From positions 1 through 64,000 of the forward strand of contig NZ_JAMTDX010000102.1 in the NCBI RefSeq assembly GCF_023806625.1: DNA of 64,000 bases, in the 5' to 3' direction. The stretch's first letter is position 1; every line of letters starts with the position of its first letter. A model generated the notes under the pieces. The model ran no database searches. It was not told where the DNA came from and saw only the letters and a list, made by a program, of their open reading frames with translations. Positions 18,911 to 28,497 of this stretch are shown in pieces. A program made the position numbers and the translations under genes. Source of the DNA: Accumulibacter sp. (lineage in GTDB: Bacteria > Pseudomonadota > Gammaproteobacteria > Burkholderiales > Rhodocyclaceae).

Positions 18911-21021
18911 TCGGAGTCCTCGGGAAGATCGACTGATTTTGCGGCAGCCGCCGATTCGGACAGCGGCAGAAGCAGCGCCACCTGCGTCCCGACATCGACC
19001 GCGCTGTCGACCGAGAGCTTGCCGCCAAGTTCATGGACGTACTGAAAGCTTTCGTAGGCACCGATGCCCATGCCGGTCGGCTTGGTCGTCTGGAAAGGCT
19101 TGAACAGCCGCTCGCGGACGAATTCCGGACTCATGCCGTGCCCGGTGTCACCGACCTCGACGAGCGCGTAGTTCCCCTGTCTGGCGACCCTGATCCACAC
19201 GCGCCCGGTCTCTTCCGTGGCATCGATCGCGTTTTGCACGAGGTGCCCGACGACCCGTTCGATGCGGTCCTCGTGACCGCGCGCAATCAGTCTCTCCTCT
19301 ACCGTCAGCTCCACGTCCCTGCCCTGTCTCGACTTGGCCATCTGGATGCGCCGCACCACATCGGACAGATCAATGCCTCGCGGGCTGTCCAGCGGTGTGG
19401 CTCCTTCGCGCAGCTGCATCATCAGCTGGCGCATACGCTCCACGGAATGCTCTACGGTCATCAGCATGTCTTTCTGAAATTCCGGATTGTCGCGATGCCT
19501 TTCGGCGTTCTTGAGCATCAGCGAGAGCTGGGCGACGATGTTCTTGAGGTCATGGACGACGAAAGCGGACATGCGGTTGAAGGAGTCGAACTTGCGGACT
19601 TCGAGCAGCGCTTCGCTGGCCTGCATCTGCCCGAGAAAGGCTCCGGCCTGCCGGGCAGCGGTCTTCAGCAGGTCATTGACTTCCCAGTTCACATCGATGC
19701 GCGTCCGCGCCGTCGCCAGAATGACGAAAGCGATCAGTTCGCTGCCGGTGGTCAGAGGAACGACGAGCCAGGCGTTCGGGACTTCGACCATCCATGCCGG
19801 CAAATCGAGACCGTCGTAGCGGCGGGGCAACGAGCGATACTCCTCGAGATTGATCACCCAACCGCTTTCGAGCAGGAAGGTGCCCAGCGGGCCGTCGACG
19901 TCCTCGGTCGCCGCCGAAACCGGCATGTTCCAGCAGGCCGCCTGGGCGAAGAAACGCCCCGAAGGATCCTTTAGCCAGAGGGCCCCGGCCGGACTCTCGA
20001 CCATGTCGGCAAGGCCGCGGACGACGTGCTTGCCCATCGCGGCGAAACCGCCCTGCGAAGATAGCGTCTGGGTGAAGCGCAGCCATTCCTCGCGATAGTC
20101 GTAGCGATAGGTGAAGAAATGCTTGCCCACCTGGACGCGGAGCTTGGCGCGCATCGAGCCCGATATCGTCAGCCCGGCGAGGATCAGCAGGGCGACGAAA
20201 AGCACCGCAAGCTGCAGCGCACGCCCCCATTCGCCGCCGAAGAAGCGCACGTAATAGCCGGCAGCGGCCATGAACAGCAGATACGCCCCGACGATCAGCA
20301 AGGTCGCCGACTGCAGCACCGCGCGTTGCGACATGATCAGCCGTCTCTTCCAGTCGTGGCTGCGCAGCGCCGCCAGCGCGACCAGTGGCAAGCCGAGGGC
20401 ATGTGCGAACCCGCGAATGCTGAAGGCGTCGACGTCGATGCGGTTGAACAGCAGGGCGTCGGAGTAGAGATACACATCGAACAGGAAAACGCCGCCCAAG
20501 CCCAGGCACAGCGGCTTGACGCTCCAGCGGAAGTCCGGCGAAACGTTGCGGAACAGCCGTTCAACGAGAACCATCCCGAATACGCTCATCGCCAGCGACG
20601 CGAAGAGAGCGATGCGCTGCGAAGAAACCGGCAGATCGATGCCCGAGACGACCATCACCTGGGCGGTAAAGCCGACCAGCACCAGGATCACCGCCAACGC
20701 CCGCAGCCAGCCGAAGCCCGTCGATGCCGGCTGGCCCTCGGTCGGCTCAGCCTTCATCAGCACCAGCAGGAAGAAATACCAGCCACCGAAGCGCAGTATG
20801 TCGGCAAGCAAGCTGCCGGCCAGGAAAAGCGCCTTGCCGGTCAACGCAAAAGCGAGGCTGAGCATTCCCCACAGCGCGCACAGGCTGACGGCGATGAACA
20901 TCGCCCGGCTACGCTCGCCAGTCCGCTTGCCGGAAACGAGGTAGAGCGTCAGGAACGAGGCGAGAAATCCCGCCAGACCATAGCTCCACGCCGCCACAAC
21001 CGCCATTCTGCTGTCCATCAC
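18907..21021 (-). CDS. prsK: PEP-CTERM system sensor histidine kinase PrsK
   Basis: 704-residue membrane kinase. The N-terminal ~290 residues hold about eight to ten hydrophobic helices. A GAF-like region follows (about 310-470), then a phospho-acceptor helix with FVVHDLKNIVAQLSLMLKNAERH and a HATPase domain with the N-box HLVQNAIDATEETG and G-boxes VGDTGHGMSPEF and GMGIGAYES. This is the PrsK architecture of XrtA/PEP-CTERM systems. The partner regulator is encoded directly downstream with a four-base overlap. The signal sensed is unknown. Confidence 0.93.
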   Translation of the reverse strand: MMDSRMAVVAAWSYGLAGFLASFLTLYLVSGKRTGERSRAMFIAVSLCALWGMLSLAFALTGKALFLAGSLLADILRFGGWYFFLLVLMKAEPTEGQPASTGFGWLRALAVILVLVGFTAQVMVVSGIDLPVSSQRIALFASLAMSVFGMVLVERLFRNVSPDFRWSVKPLCLGLGGVFLFDVYLYSDALLFNRIDVDAFSIRGFAHALGLPLVALAALRSHDWKRRLIMSQRAVLQSATLLIVGAYLLFMAAAGYYVRFFGGEWGRALQLAVLFVALLILAGLTISGSMRAKLRVQVGKHFFTYRYDYREEWLRFTQTLSSQGGFAAMGKHVVRGLADMVESPAGALWLKDPSGRFFAQAACWNMPVSAATEDVDGPLGTFLLESGWVINLEEYRSLPRRYDGLDLPAWMVEVPNAWLVVPLTTGSELIAFVILATARTRIDVNWEVNDLLKTAARQAGAFLGQMQASEALLEVRKFDSFNRMSAFVVHDLKNIVAQLSLMLKNAERHRDNPEFQKDMLMTVEHSVERMRQLMMQLREGATPLDSPRGIDLSDVVRRIQMAKSRQGRDVELTVEERLIARGHEDRIERVVGHLVQNAIDATEETGRVWIRVARQGNYALVEVGDTGHGMSPEFVRERLFKPFQTTKPTGMGIGAYESFQYVHELGGKLSVDSAVDVGTQVALLLPLSESAAAAKSVDLPEDSE

Positions 21022-21080
21022 GACCTCAAATCCTTCGCGGTCCTCATCAAAGCACGCAGCGAGCCGCTGGCCGCTGCCCC

Positions 21081-22463
21081 CTAGCGGGCACCCTTGCCGG
21101 TCAGCACTACGCCTACCGTCTGGAAGAGGATCACTATATCAAGGAACAAGGTGTGATTCTTGACGTAGTAGAGGTCGTACTGCAGCTTCTGGACGGAGTC
21201 ATCGACCGAGGAACCGTAGTGATAGCTGACCTGGGCCCAGCCCGTCAGACCCGGCTTGACGCTGTGACGCACGGCATAGAAGGGAATTTCGCGGGTCAGC
21301 TGGTCGACGAAGTAGGGCCGCTCGGGGCGTGGCCCGACCAGGCTCATTTCGCCACTCAGCACATTGAGCAACTGCGGCAGCTCGTCGATGCGCATCTTGC
21401 GGAGGATCCGCCCGACCCGGGTGATACGGTCGTCGTTGGCCGTCGCCCAGCGTGGCGTGCCGTCACGCTCGGCGTCATGGCGCATGCTGCGGAACTTGGT
21501 GACTCTGAACAGACGGCCATCCAGACCAACCCTCTCCTGACGGTAGAAGACCGGAAAACCGTCCTCGAGGACGATCAGCAGAGCGGTGACGAGCATCACC
21601 GGCAGCGCAAGGACGAGCAGGAAAAGCGCCACCAGAATGTCGAACAGCCGCTTGACGCTCGTCCGGCGCCAGCTCTGTCTGAAACCGTCGCCGAAGATCA
21701 GCCAGCCGACGCGTAGCGAATCGAGGCGAAGCTGGCCGAGCGCCCGCTCGAAGTAGCTGGCCACGTCGAGGACCCGTACTCCGGAGAGCTTGCAGTCGAG
21801 AAGTTCGCGGAGCGGCAGCGCTCCCCCGCGGCGCTCGCGCACGGCGACGATGATCTCGTCGACCTTCAGCGAGTGGGCCGTATCGGAGAGCGACATGTCC
21901 TGCGAGAGAACGACCTGCGGCGGGACGACGATCTCGGTGTCCATGGAACTCGGATAGAAGCCGACGATCTCGATGTCCGGGTCGGACTTGCGCAGCACTC
22001 GGCCGACGCTTTCGGCGTCTTTGCCGACACCGAAGACGAGCACGCGGTGGCTGAGCAGCGACCCGGGACGACTGTGCGCCGAGTGCACCCGGCGCGCCAG
22101 CGTCGCGAAGATCGCCGCCAATCCGGAAAGCAGCAGGAAGTTCTGGTCGACTTCGGCAACCGAAAGCAGCGAAAACATCAGGTAGGCCATCGGGATGGCC
22201 AGGTAAAGCGAGAGGACCGCACGCGCGCGGGTCTCCTCTCGCGTCCGCGTGTGCGATCGCTGGTAGATGCCCAGCCAGGCGTTGAGGACGATCATCGTCA
22301 GGGCAAAGATGACCGCGTAGAAGGCGACCTTCTCGAGTTCGAGGTGCCCGCCACCGCCAGCCCAGAGAGCGGCGAGCATGACGCAGACGACCGGGAACAT
22401 CAGGTCGATGGCCACCTGAGCGACAGTCTTCCGATGAAACCAGAGATTGAAAACCTTGATCAC
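21081..22463 (-). CDS. Undecaprenyl-phosphate sugar phosphotransferase (PEP-CTERM/EPS-associated)
   Basis: Inner-membrane enzyme that starts polymer synthesis by moving a sugar-1-phosphate onto undecaprenyl phosphate. It has 460 residues. Four N-terminal transmembrane helices and a CoA-binding-like middle domain ([16 protein letters not shown]) precede the C-terminal bacterial sugar transferase domain. That domain opens with [18 protein letters not shown] and contains [42 protein letters not shown] and [10 protein letters not shown]. The form matches the TIGR03013-type transferase that sits beside prsK in exosortase A clusters. The gap to prsK is 59 bases, consistent with one transcript. Confidence 0.92.
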   Translation of the reverse strand: MIKVFNLWFHRKTVAQVAIDLMFPVVCVMLAALWAGGGGHLELEKVAFYAVIFALTMIVLNAWLGIYQRSHTRTREETRARAVLSLYLAIPMAYLMFSLLSVAEVDQNFLLLSGLAAIFATLARRVHSAHSRPGSLLSHRVLVFGVGKDAESVGRVLRKSDPDIEIVGFYPSSMDTEIVVPPQVVLSQDMSLSDTAHSLKVDEIIVAVRERRGGALPLRELLDCKLSGVRVLDVASYFERALGQLRLDSLRVGWLIFGDGFRQSWRRTSVKRLFDILVALFLLVLALPVMLVTALLIVLEDGFPVFYRQERVGLDGRLFRVTKFRSMRHDAERDGTPRWATANDDRITRVGRILRKMRIDELPQLLNVLSGEMSLVGPRPERPYFVDQLTREIPFYAVRHSVKPGLTGWAQVSYHYGSSVDDSVQKLQYDLYYVKNHTLFLDIVILFQTVGVVLTGKGAR

Positions 22464-22735
22464 GATAGACCCCCTGCAAGCACGACCCCGGACACTTCCC
22501 GCCGACGCACCGAGTGACTGTCCCGCGAATCAGGAAAGCTCGGCGAACGCTACGAGAGCAAGGCTATCACCGCGAGGGAGCGCCGACCGTGATCTAGTGC
22601 ACACGGCGGGCACGATGCCCATCGCAGCCAACCGGGGAGACCTCCGAACGAACTCAGCGAATGCCTTGCAAAGCTTTCGCAATGTCGCGATATAATGGAA
22701 GATTGTGCTTCTTGACTGGAACGCGTATGCTGGCA

Positions 22736-24805
22736 TTATACAATGTCGGCTGTTTCCGTCGTTTCAGTGGCCGATCGCGGGGCCCCTGGCGATCGCCGTG
22801 GGTCGAGGAGCAGAGCGTAGCAGACCAGCAGATGGAACAGGAAAGCCGGACGTGGCATGTCCAGTACGCTCGAGACGATGCCCAGCGCCAGACAGCCAAC
22901 CAGCCCGCCGAGCAGATAGGGAGCGAGGGAGTCGTCGTGCGCTTGTGCGGTCCACAGATTGCGCAGGGCGAGACCCACCAGGGTGAGTTGCACGAACAGC
23001 GCAATCGCTCCCTGCTCGATGACGATCTCGAGGAACAGGTTGTCCACGTGCCAGGGCAGGAAATAGTGGTGACCGGCAAAGAACCAGCGCGCCAGCCCAT
23101 CGGAGAAGTCGCCGTTGGCCAGCAGGTGCCGCTTCTCGGGACCGACGAGGTCCAGCTCGTCGATGTCGACGAAGTCGGCGAGCCCGTACAATCGCAGGTC
23201 GAGGAAGGCGAGTCTCGGCCAGGCCGAGCGCGGGAAGAGCCGCTCGTCGACGGGCAAAGGAACACGGAACGAATGCCACTGCTCGCCTCCCGCCGGCACG
23301 ACGAGCTGGCGGCGCAGACAGGTCTCGGCGTAAAGCAGGTGGGTCCGGCAAAGACCGAGGTCGACGATCGCCAGCCGTGGGGCACGAAGCTCGATGGTCA
23401 GCAGATGCATCCCGGGCGACGGGTCGGGAACGCGCTGCAGCAACGCGAACTTCCCGCGCAGTCGCGGGTTGCCTGGCGCAGCCAGAAGGCGCAGAGGTCT
23501 CGCCCCGCCTTCGCCGACCAGGCTCAGGCGCCCTGGTAGCTCCCGCCCGGGCACGCTCTGCGAATAGACCGCCGGGTAACGGCCAAGCCCGATGCCGAAC
23601 AGGGCGTCGGCCGTGTCCGCGAGCAGACCGAGGCTCTCCGACCAGTGGCGCAGGCGCCCGCCAAGATCACGTTCACCAGCGGCAAGACGGGTGCCCATGA
23701 ATTCGCCGATTCCCACGATCACCGCAAGCTCGAGGCCCAGCGCGAGGATCAGCAGACGGTTGCCCCAGACCCGCCAGCGCGGTACTGCCGCGTCGGGTGT
23801 GGCAGGAATCGCCAGCAGCATCCGTCTCTGCACCGACCACCGCTCGCCCACCAGCGCGCAGAGAACGGCCAGAGCGGCCCCGAGGTAGACGCCTCGCGAG
23901 AAAGTCGTCAGGCAGGCATAGCCGGCGAGCAGCGCCAGCAGCGAAGCGATTACCCAGTGCCGGAAGTCCCTGGCATGAGCGACGGCGTAGACGGCAAAAG
24001 GAGTGGCGAGAACCAGATAGGCGTCGAGCGCAGCGCCGCCGACGTGCATTTCCCAGAACAGCGCAGTCGTCCGGTAGGGTGTCGAGAAGTCGAACAGCCC
24101 GGGATAGCCACCACGCTCCCAGACGATCGCCGCACAGGTGACCGCGAGGCCGCAGACCATGCCCAGGATCAGGCATCGGCGGGCGAGTGCGGGCCGGGTT
24201 CGCAGGACAGCACGCAGGGCCGGGGCCAGAAGGAAGGCGAGCAGGAAGCTCTTGGCCACGCGCAGACTGTTCAGCGGCTCCTCGTATCCCTGAAACCAGT
24301 CGAAGCGCGTGCTCCCCGCATCGATCAGCCCTCTGCCGAGCGCCAGCAGGTAGAGGCAGGCCAGTCCGACGAGGCCGCTCCAGGCCAGGCGGACTCGTCG
24401 TGAAGGAGCCTCGCCGGGCGCCTCGAAGAGCAGGCGCAGGCGAGTGCCAGCCAGGGCGCCCAGCACGAGCAGGTCAAATTCATCACCGCCGATCCAGCCC
24501 GTCCACGGCGAAAGGCTGGCCAGCGGCAGCAGTGCCGGCACGACGGCCAGCCAGAGCGCCGGAAACAGGCCGGCCAGCAGCGCCCAAGCGATGAACAGCG
24601 ACGGCAGTTGCGCGGCCCACAAGGGGTGGTGAGCGGCGACGAACAGACCCATGGCTGCCGCCAGGATGGCAACCGCGCCGTGCCCGGCCCGCGCAACCGG
24701 CTCGGCCAGGCCTGCCCTATGGCCGGAGCACATCGGCAACCGCGTGCGCCAACCGGCAGCCGGCCGGTACGGTGACACCGGCAGCCGGAAGCGCCTGCGC
24801 GCCAC
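22736..24805 (-). CDS. O-antigen ligase/polymerase-like membrane protein with a large periplasmic insert
   Basis: 689 residues with about twelve hydrophobic segments. It would polymerise polysaccharide repeats or ligate them to an acceptor at the outer face of the inner membrane. The family hallmarks are a TFSRGVYLG helix start at about 301 and a long periplasmic loop ending LPWHVDNLFLEIVIEQG (His586, Asn589), the Wzy_C-like motif. Between GIGLGRYPAVY (about 405-414) and that motif lies about 150 residues of beta-rich, non-membrane sequence not expected in a simple ligase. The start is uncertain (ATG at 24805; another at 24733). It is separated by 272 bases from the sugar transferase downstream and belongs functionally to the same block. 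Confidence 0.75.
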   Translation of the reverse strand: MARRRFRLPVSPYRPAAGWRTRLPMCSGHRAGLAEPVARAGHGAVAILAAAMGLFVAAHHPLWAAQLPSLFIAWALLAGLFPALWLAVVPALLPLASLSPWTGWIGGDEFDLLVLGALAGTRLRLLFEAPGEAPSRRVRLAWSGLVGLACLYLLALGRGLIDAGSTRFDWFQGYEEPLNSLRVAKSFLLAFLLAPALRAVLRTRPALARRCLILGMVCGLAVTCAAIVWERGGYPGLFDFSTPYRTTALFWEMHVGGAALDAYLVLATPFAVYAVAHARDFRHWVIASLLALLAGYACLTTFSRGVYLGAALAVLCALVGERWSVQRRMLLAIPATPDAAVPRWRVWGNRLLILALGLELAVIVGIGEFMGTRLAAGERDLGGRLRHWSESLGLLADTADALFGIGLGRYPAVYSQSVPGRELPGRLSLVGEGGARPLRLLAAPGNPRLRGKFALLQRVPDPSPGMHLLTIELRAPRLAIVDLGLCRTHLLYAETCLRRQLVVPAGGEQWHSFRVPLPVDERLFPRSAWPRLAFLDLRLYGLADFVDIDELDLVGPEKRHLLANGDFSDGLARWFFAGHHYFLPWHVDNLFLEIVIEQGAIALFVQLTLVGLALRNLWTAQAHDDSLAPYLLGGLVGCLALGIVSSVLDMPRPAFLFHLLVCYALLLDPRRSPGAPRSATETTETADIV

Positions 24806-25177
24806 TGGCGATCAGCACGATCCTTTTTCGGGCGGAAGGCGTGGCCATACCTGTCGTCTCTTCGTCACCGGGCGAACCGGCGAATGTCTGGTCATCGGCA
24901 GAGCGGCGGCTGCACACTCGGCTGTGCCGTGGATCATGCGCGCGACGTGATCGACGGCGGGCGTCCGCGCTCTGCTGAAGTCGGCTCTGGCAGACCGGCG
25001 CACCGGCCGCTCGGTCAACATGAAGTGGGCGGCCAGGCCGGCAAGACGCCCACGGCTTGCCAGCAGGCGCGTTATGCCTTCTAATCGGCAGCCGTGGTCT
25101 GGCGACGGGCCCGACCAGAGGCAGGCCGGCGCCGGCGATCCGCCGGGATTCTCGCGTGCGGCACGGAGAGACAAGTG
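24806..25177. other. Divergent intergenic region, no gene seen
   Basis: 372 bases between the minus-strand ligase gene and nfeD. All open frames are short or arginine-rich. It must carry the promoters for both sides, but none is convincing. Confidence 0.35.
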
Positions 25178-25624
25178 ATGTTTTTCCTGGAATGGTGGCA
25201 CTGGATCGTCCTCGGGCTGATCCTGATGATCGCCGAACTGGCTTTGCCGGCGTTCTTCGTGGTCTGGTTCGGCCTCGGCGCGATCGGCTTGGGAATCATC
25301 CTGCTCGTCGTTCCCGACCTCGCGCCGTGGTTGCAGATTCTCCTCTGGGCCGGGCTGTCGGCAGCCCTCGTCGGTATCTGGTTCCGCTACCTCAGGCCAC
25401 GCACGGTGAGCGCGGTGGGCACGTCGGCGGCGCACGTCGCCGGCGAAGTCGGCGTTCTGGCAACCGACCTGACGCCGGAAACGCGCGGTCAGGTTCGTTT
25501 CCAGAAGCCGATCCTCGGTGCCGACGCCTGGGAATGTTACGCCGATACGGCGATCAGGGCCGGCGAGCGCGTACGCATCGTCGTCGTCGAAGGAAGCTAC
25601 ATCAAGGTGGAGCGTGCAAGATGA
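25178..25624 (+). CDS. NfeD-like membrane protein
   Basis: 148-residue NfeD-family protein (short form, lacking the ClpP-like protease part). Two or three N-terminal helices (WIVLGLILMIAELALPAFFVVWFGLGAIG, LQILLWAGLSAALVGIWF) lead into a soluble OB-fold domain (GEVGVLATDLTPETRGQVRF and GERVRIVVVEGSYIKVE). The ATG at 25178 is chosen over the upstream open frame because of GGAGAG at 25165-25170 and because the membrane helix begins here. It overlaps the stomatin gene by four bases. NfeD/stomatin pairs are thought to organise membrane quality control. Confidence 0.88.
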   Translation: MFFLEWWHWIVLGLILMIAELALPAFFVVWFGLGAIGLGIILLVVPDLAPWLQILLWAGLSAALVGIWFRYLRPRTVSAVGTSAAHVAGEVGVLATDLTPETRGQVRFQKPILGADAWECYADTAIRAGERVRIVVVEGSYIKVERAR

Positions 25625-26487
25625 CCGGAATGACCGTCGTTTCCATCGTCCTCCTCGTCTTTGTCGCGGTGACCGTCGCCAAGGGAGTGCGCATCGTCGC
25701 CCAGGGTGAGGAGTGGATCGTTCAGCGACTCGGGAAGTACCGGACGACGCTGCTTCCCGGCCTGCGCTTCATCATCCCGTACGTCGACGCGGTCGCTTAC
25801 AAGGTGACGACCAAGGACATCATTCTCGATGTCCAGGAGCAGGAGGTGATCACCCGGGACAACGCGGTGATCGTGGTCAACGCGATCGCCTTCATCAAGG
25901 TCACCGACCCGGTGAAGGCGGTCTACGGTGTGCAGGACTTTGCCGAAGCGATCCGCAACATGATCATGACCACGCTGCGCTCGATCGTCGGCGAGATGGA
26001 GCTCGACCAGGCGCTGTCTTCGCGCGACACGATCAAGGCCCGGCTGAAGGCCGGTGTCGCCGACGAAGCGCTCGACTGGGGTCTGACGGTCAAGTCGGTC
26101 GAAATCCAGGACATCAAGCCCTCGGCGTCGATGCAGCGGGCGATGGAAATGCAGGCCTCGGCCGAACGCGAGCGCAAGGCGATGGTCACCCGCGCCGAAG
26201 GCGAGAAGCAATCGATGATCCTCAACGCCGAAGCCCGCCTCGAGTCGGCGAAACGCGATGCCGCGGCGCAGGTCACGCTGGCCGAGGCGTCGGCACAGGC
26301 GATCGGCAAGATCAACCGGGCCTTCGGCGAGAACGAGCTGCCGATGCTCTACCTGCTCGGCGAGAAGTACGTCGCCAGCCTGACCCGGCTCGCCGAATCG
26401 GCAAACAGCAAGATCGTGCTCCTGCCGGCCGACCTCCAGAGCAGCCTGCGCGGTCTCCTCCAGCGCGCCACGCGGAGCGATCAGTGA
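25621..26487 (+). CDS. qmcA: Stomatin/prohibitin-family (SPFH) membrane protein, QmcA-like
   Basis: 288-residue SPFH protein with one N-terminal transmembrane helix (VVSIVLLVFVAVTVAKGV), the SPFH core (EEWIVQRLGKYRTTLLPGLRFIIPYVD, DNAVIVVNAIAFIKVTDP), and a C-terminal coiled coil rich in Ala/Glu/Arg (AERERKAMVTRAEGEKQS). It would form large ring-like membrane assemblies. It starts inside the nfeD stop (ATGA) with GGTGGAG upstream, so the two are made together. The symbol is by similarity to E. coli QmcA. Confidence 0.88.
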   Translation: MTGMTVVSIVLLVFVAVTVAKGVRIVAQGEEWIVQRLGKYRTTLLPGLRFIIPYVDAVAYKVTTKDIILDVQEQEVITRDNAVIVVNAIAFIKVTDPVKAVYGVQDFAEAIRNMIMTTLRSIVGEMELDQALSSRDTIKARLKAGVADEALDWGLTVKSVEIQDIKPSASMQRAMEMQASAERERKAMVTRAEGEKQSMILNAEARLESAKRDAAAQVTLAEASAQAIGKINRAFGENELPMLYLLGEKYVASLTRLAESANSKIVLLPADLQSSLRGLLQRATRSDQ

Positions 26488-26581
26488 GCCTCGCGCAGCG
26501 CCGCCGCGCCGATCACCCGCCCGCGGGCGCTCGCCGCCTCGGCGGCGAAGCTGGACCGGACTGCGCGCAGGGGAATCGTCG

Positions 26582-26749
26582 ATGAACGTCGGCTGGTTCG
26601 TTTTCGGCGCCTGCGTGATCTTCATCCTGGCCGCAGCCATCCCGCTGCTCAAGGAGCGCGGCAGCGAACGTCGCACGCCGCTGCCGCCGCGCCAGGAGCC
26701 GCGCGGACGACAGCACGAAACGCTGCGCGGCTGGCGGGACGAGCGCTGA
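26582..26749 (+). CDS. Small membrane protein, unknown function
   Basis: 55 residues: MNVGWFVFGACVIFILAAA gives one N-terminal helix, followed by a short basic/proline-rich cytoplasmic tail ending RGWRDER. It lies 94 bases after qmcA on the same strand. The weak ribosome site and small size lower confidence, but the helix-plus-charged-tail layout is like real accessory membrane peptides. No family recognised. Confidence 0.45.
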   Translation: MNVGWFVFGACVIFILAAAIPLLKERGSERRTPLPPRQEPRGRQHETLRGWRDER

Positions 26750-26843
26750 CAGCATCGCCCGCGCCAGTCGCCGAAGCCGCCATGACGCGGCCTCTCGCGC
26801 GTGGGCAATCGGGGCCGGCTCGCCAGGACGCTTGCCCAGCGCC

Positions 26844-27299
26844 TCAGTCGATCGCTGCCTCGCGCAAGACGTCGCGAATCTGCAGCAGCACGCCGGGCTG
26901 ATCCGCGTGCTGCTGTTCGCCGAGCAACGGCAGCGCCGGCCAGCCCGGATCAACCCAGTCCAGCCCGGCAAACTGCCGGCTCGCCTGGTAACGAGGGATC
27001 ACGTGGAAATGGACGTGATGATCGACCATCATCAGCATCAGGTAGTTGATGGCCTGGAAACCGAAGGTCGCCGCGACGGTCTTCTCCGCGCAGCGCACCA
27101 GTTCGGACAGGTCGGACATCTCATCGCGGCTGACCTCCGAAAACCGGGCAGCGTGGCGATTGAGGGAAAGAACCCCGCAGCCGAGCGTTGCCTGCGCCGG
27201 CCTCACCGACCAGGTCCATGAGTCGTTCGCCCGGATCAGCAGTTCCGCGACCTCGAACTTGGCGCGAAACGCTGACAGGATTGCCGATTCGTCGATCAT
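26844..27299 (-). CDS. HIT-family protein
   Basis: 151-residue histidine-triad protein, predicted nucleotide hydrolase or transferase acting on adenylylated compounds. The triad is HHVHFHVIPRY, close to the H-x-H-x-H signature. The N-terminal beta sheet is represented by TLGCGVLSLNRHAARFSEVSRDEM. Length is normal for the family. It is convergent with the small membrane protein and divergent from the patatin-like gene. Confidence 0.88.
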   Translation of the reverse strand: MIDESAILSAFRAKFEVAELLIRANDSWTWSVRPAQATLGCGVLSLNRHAARFSEVSRDEMSDLSELVRCAEKTVAATFGFQAINYLMLMMVDHHVHFHVIPRYQASRQFAGLDWVDPGWPALPLLGEQQHADQPGVLLQIRDVLREAAID

Positions 27300-27498
27300 T
27301 TCGATCCCTGCACGTCTGACAAAGTGGCCACCTTAACAGAACTCGCGGCGTGCCGGGCAGAGCGAACATCCGGCGCGGTGGCCGCGCCGGCCACCCGGGT
27401 TCCCGACGCCTGGGTCAGACGACCAAACTGTGTCACACTGCGAACTCGCCGGCGGAAATCGGACGATCGTCCGAACCGCCTGCCAGAGGAGAAAGGAC

Positions 27499-28497
27499 AT
27501 GACGCGATACGGTTTCGTCGCTTCGGGTGGGGGCTACCGGAGCTTCTACAGCGAGGGTGTGCTCGTCTGGATGAAGAGGAACGGTCTGCCGGTCGTGCAT
27601 ATCAGCTCGACCAGTTCCGGAAACAACATCGTCGTCGATTATCTGCTCTGGGACTGGCAGCGCGAGGAACTGCCCCCGGTCCTGACGCGCACGGTCAGGC
27701 TCAACGTCACCGACATCTTCCACATCTTCTCCAATTTCCTGGGCCTGCGCCCGCAGCTCCTGCCGACAGGGACACACTTGTTCACCGTCGACAAGAAGAC
27801 GTGCCGCAAGTCGCTGCTCCTCGACGACCCGCAGCGCCGCGAGCTGCTCGCCGAGCATCTGCGGTCGACCCGCTGGGACATCCGGACGACAAACCTGAGT
27901 CAGCGCCAGGCGCGGTCATTCAGCGTCAACGAAATTCTCGGGACCATCGACGACTCGACGCTCGACGCGTTCATGGACGTCTTCCTCGCCGGGATCACCA
28001 CCCTACCCTACTTCCGCGCGATCACCCTCGGCGGTGATTACTACATCGAAGGAGGCTATCTCGACAACACGCCTTTGCGCACGCTGTTTGCCGATGACGA
28101 AGTCGATGAGATCGTCGCCGTCGATTTCACCGACTACGACTATCACCGCGAACTCGACAAGCTCTACCGGTCAACCTCGTTCATCCTGCCGTTCAACAGC
28201 ATCGACACGCATCTGCTGGTCAGCGACATGCAGCTGACGCTGCCCAACACGCGAATCTTCGAGCAGGCAAGGCTGATCAACGAGATGCTCGGAATGATCG
28301 GCAAGGAGAGCGCCGAGGTCAGCGGCAGGCGCTATTACCGCAAACCGCTGCACGTGCTGCGACCGAAGGATCTCGAAAGCATGACGATATCGCTCAAGGA
28401 CAGCAGCGCCCAGAAGCGCTACTTCGAACTCGGTCAGCAGGAGGCTGCAGCTCTGTTCGGCGAAAACCCTTCGCTCAACCCGTCTGCGGCGTGCTGA
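27499..28497 (+). CDS. Patatin-like phospholipase-fold protein with altered active-site motifs
   Basis: 332 residues from the ATG at 27499, which follows a good AGAGGAGAAAGG site. The oxyanion loop SGGGYRSFYSEG is near the N-terminus. The nucleophile elbow reads SSTSSGNN around Ser39, with serine in place of the first glycine of G-x-S-x-G. The usual catalytic D-G-G is EGG (residues 184-186, YYIEGGYLDNTPL). The fold assignment is fairly safe, but catalysis is uncertain since the Asp of the Ser-Asp dyad appears to be Glu. Its 3' end overlaps the convergent hydratase gene by 23 bases. The biological role is unknown. Confidence 0.7.
   Translation: MTRYGFVASGGGYRSFYSEGVLVWMKRNGLPVVHISSTSSGNNIVVDYLLWDWQREELPPVLTRTVRLNVTDIFHIFSNFLGLRPQLLPTGTHLFTVDKKTCRKSLLLDDPQRRELLAEHLRSTRWDIRTTNLSQRQARSFSVNEILGTIDDSTLDAFMDVFLAGITTLPYFRAITLGGDYYIEGGYLDNTPLRTLFADDEVDEIVAVDFTDYDYHRELDKLYRSTSFILPFNSIDTHLLVSDMQLTLPNTRIFEQARLINEMLGMIGKESAEVSGRRYYRKPLHVLRPKDLESMTISLKDSSAQKRYFELGQQEAAALFGENPSLNPSAAC

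Noticed and set aside
28475..28497. 23-bp convergent gene overlap (also 23 bp at 53001-53023) as a shared element
   Set aside because: The equal length looks like coincidence. The two sequences are unrelated and both are simple 3' overlaps.
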